Assembly (NCBI GenBank): GCA_038231615.1 | Contig: JBBRLA010000618.1 | Location: 1-5,166, forward strand | Direction of reading: 5' to 3' | Source of the DNA: JBBRLA01 sp038231615 | GTDB lineage: Bacteria; Myxococcota_A; Polyangia; Palsa-1104; JAEUJZ01 | DNA: 5,166 nt | In this document: in pieces, positions 1 through 5,166 of the stretch | Layout: each line of letters opens with the position of its first letter | How positions within the stretch are numbered: position 1 is the stretch's first letter | Program-made: the position numbers and the translations under genes | Notes under the pieces: generated by a model | Databases searched by the model: none | What the model saw: the letters and a program-made list of their open reading frames with translations, nothing else | Told to the model about the DNA's origin: nothing

Positions 1-95
1 AGGACCGCCTCGCCCATGAGCTGGGCATAGGCACCTCTCGATGGGCCGCCGCCGCAATCCGCAGGGGTGCCGATCGGCGCCCTGGTTTCCTCCCC

Positions 96-121
96 TTCAC
101 TTTATTCGCAACTTTCTATAG
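96..121 (+). promoter_or_regulatory. AT-rich patch, possible promoter of the large ATPase gene
   Basis: This is the only clearly AT-rich stretch before the gene starting at 164. It contains TTCACT (96-101) and TCTATA (115-120), which resemble -35 and -10 elements. The spacing between them is only 13 bases, short for a sigma-70 promoter, so at most the TCTATA box may be real. The call rests on local composition and position alone. No operator-like repeat is seen here, and there is no clear ribosome binding site just before 164. Confidence 0.2.
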
Positions 122-163
122 GTCACCCCTTGCAGCGGGCCTGGCGGTGCCGACATCCCCTTC

Positions 164-3100
164 ATGCAGAACGAGACCTCTACCCCATTTGCCGTCACCC
201 GCGACTCATTCGGCTGCCCGGTCCTGTCCCTGGCCGCCGGGATCTTCGACGCTGGCCAGGACCCGCTTGCGCTGGCGGAATTCTTGAAGAAACCCGGGCG
301 CGGGCCGAACCTGGACGGCGAGACGATCAGAGAAGCGCTGAAACTGGCCAGGGACAACAAGAAGAAGTGGGATGACTCCGCCGAGAGCCGGAACCTGGAC
401 CACGCCGGCCTGATCGTTCGGTTGCAGGCCCTCTGGGAACGAGAGGGCCGGTCGGCCCATGACCCCAAGGAAGTCGAGGCGTATCTGGCAGTGCTGGGCC
501 ACACCTGGGATGATCCGGCTCTCTGCGATCGGCAGAAGCGGAATTACCTGAAGGTGGCCCAGGAGATCCCCGATGAGGCGGCGCGCTCGGGCAAGGCCGG
601 CATCAAGCTGATGGCCGAGATTGCGACCATCCCCTACCCGTCCAAGCAGTGCCTGTGCATGCTGTCCACCGTGATGCAGGTGGAGACGGCAGCGACGATC
701 CGCCGCGGGATCAAGGCGGTGAAGCGGGCGTTCTGCAAGGGACAGTCGGAGACCAAGGCACTGGGGGCGGCCAGCAAGGCGATGTACGGCGATTCGGGCA
801 CGGAGGGCGAGCGCAAGCTCCTCAAGGTGGCCAAGAAGCTGACCCGGAAGCTCGGGCGGATCTCCGAGGTGCTGGCGGGGAGCGGGGTGGCGAGGCGGGA
901 GGAAACGCAAGAGGAGACGGCCTCGAAGCGGGGGCACCGGAAGTACCCACGGGAGGCGTCCGCGGAACAGGGTGCGGAACAGGTTCCAAGACCTGTTCCA
1001 GACCCTGTTCCAAGACCCGGTCAAAGGCCCACCGCGGCCCCCAGCGCAGCGACGGGGAGGCCGGTAGCGCCGGACGATTCCGCGAAGGACGACCCAAAGG
1101 ACTTTGCTGCGGACGCCGAATTCGACGCCGATTCAATGAACGATGAACCCGAGGACTCTATGGAGGCCGCCGCGGCGGAGGCCCACGAGGCAGAGGTCGA
1201 CGAAGCAGAGGCTGACGAAGCAGAGGCTGACGAAGCAGAGGCTGACGAGGCAGGGGCTGACGAGGCAGGGGCTGACGAGGCAGAGGCTGACGAGGTAGAG
1301 GCCAACGCCGACGAGTCCGAGCCCGAGCTTGACGCCCCCGAGCCCGAATCCCCCGAGCCCGACGAACCAGAGTTGGTCCGCCCCGAGCCGGCCCTGCGTC
1401 CCGAGCAGCTTTACCCCTACCAGCACTTCATCGCCACCAGCTACCCTTTCGAGGCCTACGACCTCACCGACGCCGAGCGCGACGCCTGCGAGATCATCAC
1501 CCTGGTCACCCACGTCATCCAGTGGACCAAGCCGGTCCTCGACCTGCGCTACGACCTCGACCGCTACAAGAACTTCGAGGACCGCCTCCAGCTCCACCTG
1601 TGCCGCGTCTGCGAAGTCCTCGGCGACGCGGCCGAGCGCGTGCAGCCCATGCTCAAGAACCTGGCCCAACAGGGCGAGGCCGAGCTGGAAAACCTCTTCC
1701 AGCAAACGGGCAAGGACCCCGCCGCCAGCAAGACCCCGCGGTACGACACCTTCGTGCCCCCGCACCTCATCGAGAACATGCCCCTGGACATCGTCGACGA
1801 GCCCGAGCTGCCGATGAGCTACCTGACCCTGAACGTTTTGGCCCCCTACGAGGAGAAAAACCCCTTCAAGGAGAAGGGCACCCTGTGCGTGCGTGTGTTC
1901 TACTATCTGGCCCTGCTCAAGGTATTGCGCCAGAAGATTCTCGACTTCGAGCCGCGCGCCAGCGACTCGCGGCAGGCCCTGTACCCGGCGTTGGCCTACC
2001 AGCTCGAACGGGCGCTGGAGGACCTGGGTGGCTACCTCATCCGCGTGCGCGGCTTGTGCTACATCGAGGGCCAGCGGGCCCTGGAGCAGGAGGCCGAATG
2101 GGAAGAAGAGCAGCAGCAGATCGAGGAGCAGAAGAAGCTCACCCAGAGCCGCATCCTGATCCTCGGTGACGACGCCATCTCCAGCCACTACAGCAAGATC
2201 GGCACCATCCTGTGCGGCCGCCACGTCGCCATCAGCATGGTGGTGGCCCAGGTGATCATCGCCGTGGGCCTGCAGGGGACGGGCAAGACCCAGGGGGCCG
2301 CCTTGTTGCGCGAGACCCTGCACCTTCCTTTGCCCGGCCTCGGCGTGGTCCCGCAAGGCAAAAAGAGCATCAGCTTTGAGGTCGACTTCAACAAAGGCAG
2401 CACCCGTCGCTGCTCCTTGAGCGGCATCTTCCCCAGCCCCTACCCCGAGCACCGGCAGCAACTCAAGGGCCTCTTTGACTTTGAGCAGATCGTGGCCTTC
2501 CCCAAGATCGACGTCATGGTCCTGCCCGGCCAGATCGACCACTACCGGAGCCAGTTCCAAAACGTCTACGGCGAGCAGCACGAGCGCCTGATCCTGCACG
2601 AGATGGGCTTTGACCCCAGCGAGATGAACAGCCTGTTTTACCGGCTGATGCTGCCCATCGGCACCCGGGGCAATGGGCAGGCCCACACCCAGGCCCGGTC
2701 GCTGCTCGACAGCATCATCGGCAACATGGGCCTGGGCTGCCATCCAGAAAAGCTCTTCGCCGAGTTTATCAAGGCCAAGTTCCCCGGCGTCAACCAGGCC
2801 GCCTTCCGGGCGCAGTTCGAGCTGATCAAGAAGCTGACCCGCCCAGGGGAGTACATGATCGACCGGCTCAAGGGCAACGCGCCGCTGGTGGTGCTGATGG
2901 AGAGCCGCAACCTGGGACCGCAGCGTCTTTTGTCTTTGGAGGTGGCGATCATGGCGGCGTTGAGCGCCATCCTGCGAGATGGCTCCCACCCCCTGCGCTG
3001 GTTCTTCATGCACGAACTGGGCAAGCAAGCGCTGCATGAGATCATAGCGCCCTACCTCATCGAGCGAGCGGCGGAGGTGCGGCACAACGAATGCTCGTAC

Positions 3101-3385
3101 TACCTGGAGACCCAGCAGACGGGCTTTCTGCCTCGGGAGCTGGTGGCGCTGTGCACGGGGATCTTGCAGTGCAAGACCACCAACCAGCTCGACTACCAGC
3201 TCTTGCAGCAGCTCTTCTACGCCTTCCAGGGCATCCCCTTCCGGCACATCGCGGAGCTACGGCCCGGCAGCGCCTACATGGCCTTCCACCAGGCCAACGA
3301 CCCGGCCTTCCGCGACCGGGCCTTTCTGGCCCACCTCCGCGCCACCGCCACCTGGGCCGGCGGCGAGACCCTGCGCATGCTCTAG
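164..3385 (+). CDS. Large multidomain P-loop ATPase, HerA/FtsK/VirB4-like C-terminal domain
   Basis: The product is 1073 residues. An in-frame TAG lies at 119-121 and no GTG or TTG lies between it and 164, so ATG 164 is the earliest start; no strong ribosome binding site precedes it. Residues 1-240 are a basic, mostly helical domain I do not recognise. Residues 240-412 are a low-complexity linker with VPRP units (about 274-285) and DEAEA units (346-380). Residues 414-690 are helical and end in a Glu/Gln-rich coiled coil (about 637-665). The C-terminal domain has a Walker A motif GLQGTGKT (702-709), a strand PLVVLMESR (907-915), a Walker B-like strand ending FFMHE (E951), a TQQ motif (983-985) and a late LRPGSA (1032-1037). 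This order matches HerA/FtsK/VirB4 ATPases, which move DNA or protein. No signal peptide or membrane segment is evident, so it is probably cytoplasmic. The usual Asp before the Walker B Glu is His. The substrate is unknown; the ATPase fold is fairly sure, the role is not. Confidence 0.85.
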   Translation: MQNETSTPFAVTRDSFGCPVLSLAAGIFDAGQDPLALAEFLKKPGRGPNLDGETIREALKLARDNKKKWDDSAESRNLDHAGLIVRLQALWEREGRSAHDPKEVEAYLAVLGHTWDDPALCDRQKRNYLKVAQEIPDEAARSGKAGIKLMAEIATIPYPSKQCLCMLSTVMQVETAATIRRGIKAVKRAFCKGQSETKALGAASKAMYGDSGTEGERKLLKVAKKLTRKLGRISEVLAGSGVARREETQEETASKRGHRKYPREASAEQGAEQVPRPVPDPVPRPGQRPTAAPSAATGRPVAPDDSAKDDPKDFAADAEFDADSMNDEPEDSMEAAAAEAHEAEVDEAEADEAEADEAEADEAGADEAGADEAEADEVEANADESEPELDAPEPESPEPDEPELVRPEPALRPEQLYPYQHFIATSYPFEAYDLTDAERDACEIITLVTHVIQWTKPVLDLRYDLDRYKNFEDRLQLHLCRVCEVLGDAAERVQPMLKNLAQQGEAELENLFQQTGKDPAASKTPRYDTFVPPHLIENMPLDIVDEPELPMSYLTLNVLAPYEEKNPFKEKGTLCVRVFYYLALLKVLRQKILDFEPRASDSRQALYPALAYQLERALEDLGGYLIRVRGLCYIEGQRALEQEAEWEEEQQQIEEQKKLTQSRILILGDDAISSHYSKIGTILCGRHVAISMVVAQVIIAVGLQGTGKTQGAALLRETLHLPLPGLGVVPQGKKSISFEVDFNKGSTRRCSLSGIFPSPYPEHRQQLKGLFDFEQIVAFPKIDVMVLPGQIDHYRSQFQNVYGEQHERLILHEMGFDPSEMNSLFYRLMLPIGTRGNGQAHTQARSLLDSIIGNMGLGCHPEKLFAEFIKAKFPGVNQAAFRAQFELIKKLTRPGEYMIDRLKGNAPLVVLMESRNLGPQRLLSLEVAIMAALSAILRDGSHPLRWFFMHELGKQALHEIIAPYLIERAAEVRHNECSYYLETQQTGFLPRELVALCTGILQCKTTNQLDYQLLQQLFYAFQGIPFRHIAELRPGSAYMAFHQANDPAFRDRAFLAHLRATATWAGGETLRML
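964..1011. repeat. Compound inverted repeat (paired GGAACAGG / CCTGTTCC)
   Basis: GGAACAGG occurs at 964-971 and 976-983, a 12-base period. Its reverse complement CCTGTTCC occurs at 992-999 and 1004-1011 with the same period. The two 20-base arms (964-983 and 992-1011) are complementary at 18 of 20 positions around an 8-base loop. A strong hairpin could therefore form in mRNA or single-stranded DNA. The element lies inside the large ATPase gene. In protein it encodes part of a Gln/Glu-rich stretch and the first VPRP/VPDP units, so it stays in frame. Confidence 0.8.
1184..1303 (+). repeat. 15-bp coding minisatellite (DEAEA units)
   Basis: Seven consecutive 15-base units run from 1199 to 1303. 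The consensus is GACGAAGCAGAGGCT, with variants GACGAGGCAGGGGCT and, last, GACGAGGTAGAGGCC. A diverged unit precedes them (1184-1198). They encode DEAEA, DEAGA and DEVEA at residues 346-380 of the ATPase, giving a very acidic, probably disordered or helical spacer. The first three units are identical and units 4 and 5 are identical, which suggests recent duplication by slippage or unequal crossing-over. A length change by whole units would keep the gene in frame. Confidence 0.9.
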
Positions 3386-3403
3386 AACTGCCGAAAATGG
3401 GCC

Positions 3404-3560
3404 ATGTCCAGAAAGGCGCTCAGCGCTACGCCATCGAGGCGGCGATGAACCCGGGCTCGCCATGGTCTGCTGACGCTGGCACCGGACCGGACCTGGGTGC
3501 CGCGGACGCCGCTGCTCTACATGAAGATCAAGCTGGGTTCGCGGGTGGCCTCCTTCCTTC
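3404..3560 (+). pseudogene. Possible gene scrap with a frame change
   Basis: Two coding-like pieces lie in different + frames. One runs from about 3398 to 3465 and includes MGHVQKGAQRYAIEAAMNPG. The other, about 3460-3555, includes HGLLTLAPDRTWVPRTPLLY followed by MKIKLGSRVAS, with third codon positions almost all G or C. The second piece has an in-frame TGA just upstream and loses its codon bias after about 3555. This would fit the damaged remnant of a longer gene, perhaps a mobile-element gene, but I recognise no family. It could also be chance in GC-rich DNA. Confidence 0.2.
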
Positions 3561-3871
3561 AGGGCTCTTTTGCGACAGCTCCCGCACTTGCTCGGCCAAC
3601 TTTCCCGGATGCGGAAAGCGCAGTTCGTGCACGAGCTCGCAAGGGTTGTTACCCGGGCGGGCTTTTCTCCGAGAAGCAGGAGCCGCCGTCCCCGGTTGGC
3701 CGCATCGACGACCTTGGCGCAGGCCGCCTTCATGGCGGGAGATTTCTGGGTGATGCTCGCGCTGTGCTTCCGCAACTGCGCCCGGCGATCGCGTTGCTCG
3801 GCGATGTAAGCGTGCAGTCCTCGAATGACGTCGACGGTCGGGTCGATGAGGACAGGAGGTTTTCGGGCCAT
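3528..3871 (-). pseudogene. Possible small gene, frameshifted or with a two-CxxC motif
   Basis: From ATG 3871 the - strand reads MARKPPVLIDPTVDVIRGLH and continues with charged, codon-biased sequence to about 3665 (roughly 70 residues). In the same frame an earlier ATG is at 3919 and a TTG at 3940. Beyond 3665 two readings are possible. The original frame gives CTNC and, 11 residues later, CGSC, a zinc-ribbon-like spacing, but then runs without a stop into the antisense of the ATPase gene (to 3257). The neighbouring frame reads ELVHELRFPHPGKLAEQVRE with better codon use and stops at TGA 3530-3528. A one-base change in the T4 run at 3663-3666 would join the two good halves into about 114 residues. 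No clear ribosome binding site is seen. I do not recognise the family. Confidence 0.3.
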
Positions 3872-3895
3872 GGGTTGGGTTGTAAGCACCCGGGT

Positions 3896-3922
3896 TTGCG
3901 CTGTCAGTCCGTGGGCCATAAA
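3896..3922 (+). promoter_or_regulatory. Weak candidate promoter before the nuclease-like gene
   Basis: TTGCGC (3896-3901) and CATAAA (3917-3922) are 15 bases apart, at the edge of an AT-rich stretch (about 3918-3948) in otherwise GC-rich DNA. Transcription from here would begin near 3930, leaving a leader of about 30 bases before ATG 3961. Both hexamers are poor matches and the spacing is short. The call rests mainly on the local AT enrichment and position. Confidence 0.2.
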
Positions 3923-3960
3923 AAACTTGCTTGCCGTCAAAAGAAATGGAACAAGGGGGC

Positions 3961-4890
3961 ATGGCGGACACCCCGGAACCTGAAACCCCCCAAGAACTTC
4001 ACCTGACGGCCTGGCATGTGTTTGCCAACGAAATCATCAAACACTTCGCCAACCCGCGGCGGCTGGAGATCCGGGAGTTTGACAAGCTGGGCACTCTGCC
4101 GCTGGAAGCGGACGCGATGCTCATCCGCAAGAAGGACCTGGAAGCTGCGGGCGCGGCCGACGAGGCGCTGATGACCGGTCCGCTGGCCTTTCTGGGGCCG
4201 CGACTGGGAGAGCTGACGGCGCTGGAGTACAAGGGCCCAGGTGATGTTCTGGGCTGGGAGGACGTGGACAAGGCGCGGGTCTACGCGCTGCTGGGCAAGC
4301 GCAAGTACAAGCTCTTGCGAGACGCACAGGTGCGGGTGGTGATGATGTACTCGTATGCGAGCAAGGGCCTGTTCGAGGCCCTGGCGGCCGACGGGCTGCC
4401 CTTCGAGCAAGAGGAAGAGGGCATCCGCTGTCACCGGGGGTCGTTGCGGATGTACGCGGTGGATCTGGTGGCGCTGGGGAAGCAGAAGCCTGACAGCCCA
4501 ATGAACCTGGTTTCAGCGCGGCACCGGCACTACATTCGAGAGGCCCATCTGGACCCCCACACGATGGCGCTGGTCCAGCGAATCGAGTATCTTATTAAGC
4601 AAGGAACGGTGCGCGGCATGCGATTCAGCGAGCTGAAAGGTTCTGAAGAAGTCGAGCGAGACGTCGACGAGTTTCAACGGCAGTACCTGGAAAGCATCGA
4701 GCCCGAAAAACGGCTGCGGGGGCTGGGCGTCGAAGAGCGGCTGCGGGGGCTGGGCGCCGAAGAGCGGCTGCGGGGGCTGGGCGCCGAAGAGCGGCTGCGG
4801 GGACTGGGCACCGAAGACCTGTTCAAGGGGCTCAAGGCCGAGGCCAAGGCCAAGCTGTTGGCCCTCCTTCTGGCGGAGCGCGACAAGTAG
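3961..4890 (+). CDS. Rpn-like PD-(D/E)XK nuclease-family protein with C-terminal RLRGLGAEE repeats
   Basis: From ATG 3961 the product is 309 residues. AAGG (3953-3956, within AAGGGGG) lies 4 bases before this ATG. ATG 3946 and TTG 3931 are in-frame alternatives giving up to 319 residues. The first 110 residues have the layout of a PD-(D/E)XK nuclease core: a helix with E24, a strand leading to LPLEADAML (D51), then LTALEYKGPGD with the E89-x-K91 pair, followed by a helix starting WEDVDKARVYALL. This arrangement is typical of Rpn/PDDEXK transposase-like proteins, which cut DNA using divalent metal. Residues 251-286 are four 9-residue repeats and 287-295 a weaker fifth, followed by an Ala/Leu/Lys-rich helical tail. 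All expected catalytic residues seem present, so it may be active. Rpn proteins are linked to DNA breakage, recombination and in some cases phage defence; its role here is unknown. No membrane segment or signal peptide is seen. Confidence 0.85.
   Translation: MADTPEPETPQELHLTAWHVFANEIIKHFANPRRLEIREFDKLGTLPLEADAMLIRKKDLEAAGAADEALMTGPLAFLGPRLGELTALEYKGPGDVLGWEDVDKARVYALLGKRKYKLLRDAQVRVVMMYSYASKGLFEALAADGLPFEQEEEGIRCHRGSLRMYAVDLVALGKQKPDSPMNLVSARHRHYIREAHLDPHTMALVQRIEYLIKQGTVRGMRFSELKGSEEVERDVDEFQRQYLESIEPEKRLRGLGVEERLRGLGAEERLRGLGAEERLRGLGTEDLFKGLKAEAKAKLLALLLAERDK
4711..4845 (+). repeat. 27-bp coding tandem repeat (RLRGLGAEE units)
   Basis: Four 27-base units run 4711-4737, 4738-4764, 4765-4791 and 4792-4818. 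Units 2 and 3 are identical; unit 1 differs by one base (GTC for GCC, Val for Ala). Unit 4 differs at the GGA, ACC and GAC codons. A diverged fifth unit (LFKGLKAEA) fills 4819-4845. They encode a 9-residue amphipathic helical repeat of the nuclease-like protein. The near identity at DNA level points to recent expansion. Confidence 0.9.
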
Positions 4891-4916
4891 CCGACCGCCG
4901 GCCGAGCGTCGCCGCA

Positions 4917-4939
4917 GCCGCCCGCAGGGCGGCGCTTTC
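4917..4939 (+). terminator. GC hairpin after the nuclease-like gene, possible intrinsic terminator
   Basis: GCCGCCC (4917-4923) pairs perfectly with GGGCGGC (4927-4933) around a GCA loop, 26 bases after the stop codon. The run that follows (GCTTTCT) has only three consecutive T, so termination may be weak. Position and stem strength fit a terminator. It also sits at the edge of the coding-like tail described next, so it could be coincidental in GC-rich DNA. Confidence 0.4.
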
Positions 4940-5160
4940 TCGATGGCAAAGTCATCGTCTCGATCGACATCCCCGTCTTCCATCGCCCCTTCCGGCGGGT
5001 ACCCGACGATGCCTCGCCCGGTCATCCCCTGAAGGTCGAGTTGGAGCAGACAATCGACATCAGCCGAGAGCAGCCTCCCGAGGCGGCGCTCGCCGATGAG
5101 GAGGAGGAGCTCACGCCAGCTTCGGTGGCCAAATACCCGCCCTCATTTTTCCTTCTGTGA
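4930..5160 (+). pseudogene. 3' remnant of an unrecognised gene, no start codon visible
   Basis: In the frame of the preceding gene, but beyond its TAG at 4888-4890, the sequence is open to TGA 5158-5160. From about 4930 it shows strong G/C bias at third codon positions. It reads RRFLDGKVIVSIDIPVFHRP, then a charged stretch with PLKVELEQTIDISREQ and EEEELTP, ending near YPPSFFLL. No ATG or GTG exists in frame before the last 16 codons, and the only TTG (about 5040) would lose the first half. The likeliest reading is the C-terminal end of a gene whose 5' part was lost or frame-shifted. Readthrough of the TAG from the nuclease-like gene is possible but unsupported. I recognise no family. Confidence 0.4.
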
Positions 5161-5166
5161 AGCGGC

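Noticed and set aside
206..1024. A 272-codon - strand frame opposite the N-terminal part of the ATPase gene.
   Set aside because: It is rich in Arg, Leu, Pro and Gly with no recognisable motif, and the + strand frame has clearly better codon use and continues into a recognisable ATPase.
1329..2169. Overlapping + strand frames inside the ATPase gene, rich in Ser/Thr/Pro or Arg/Ala/Gly.
   Set aside because: They are out-of-frame shadows of the ATPase, with low-complexity composition and no independent start signal.
1133..3247. A 704-codon open frame on the - strand opposite the ATPase gene.
   Set aside because: It is the mirror of the strongly biased + gene: its composition (long runs of Leu, Val, Gly, Gln, with LVSLC-type repeats mirroring the DEAEA minisatellite) is what antisense of GC-rich coding DNA gives, and it shows no domain motifs.
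3931..3960. TTG 3931 or ATG 3946 as the start of the nuclease-like gene.
   Set aside because: Neither has a good ribosome binding site, while ATG 3961 has an AAGG four bases upstream. The choice is modest; they remain possible alternatives.
3938..3960. A direct-repeat CRISPR-like or attachment-site pattern in the intergenic region.
   Set aside because: No repeat-spacer periodicity, tRNA 3' end or flanking direct repeats could be found there.
4513..5025. A 170-codon - strand frame opposite the end of the nuclease-like gene.
   Set aside because: Its repeats (FGAQPPQPL) are the antisense of the RLRGLGAEE array, and the + strand has the catalytic motif evidence.

Overview
This is a GC-rich window (roughly two thirds G+C by eye) with two convincing protein genes, both on the + strand. 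Around them lie short coding-like fragments with no intact frame. The origin is probably a high-GC bacterium. The 9-residue RLRGLGAEE-type repeats at the end of the second protein are of a kind I associate with Rpn-like PD-(D/E)XK proteins of Planctomycetes and some other large-genome bacteria. That assignment is tentative, because no rRNA or other taxonomic marker is present.

Layout. Positions 1-163 are a leader with no complete gene; an AT-rich patch near 96-121 could hold a promoter. Positions 164-3385 encode a 1073-residue multidomain protein: an unrecognised, basic, helix-rich N-terminal domain; a long low-complexity linker; a helical middle domain ending in a coiled coil; and a C-terminal P-loop ATPase domain with the layout of the HerA/FtsK/VirB4 superfamily. 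The linker contains a DNA-level compound inverted repeat and a 15-bp coding minisatellite. Positions 3386-3960 hold no intact gene. They contain a coding-like scrap on the + strand (about 3404-3560) and a possible small gene on the - strand (about 3871-3528) that is either frameshifted or carries a two-CxxC motif. Positions 3961-4890 encode a 309-residue protein with a PD-(D/E)XK nuclease-like core and a 27-bp tandem repeat at its 3' end. A GC-rich hairpin follows the stop codon. After it, the same reading frame stays open and strongly coding-like to 5160, but has no good start codon.

How the genes could work together. A HerA/FtsK-like ATPase near a PD-(D/E)XK nuclease recalls known ATPase-nuclease pairs in DNA processing and anti-phage defence. 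Here the two genes are 575 bp apart with debris between them, so they are not an obvious operon and the link is only a hypothesis. The broken fragments, repeats and lack of housekeeping genes suggest an accessory region that has been rearranged. I see no tRNA, rRNA, CRISPR array or complete insertion sequence.
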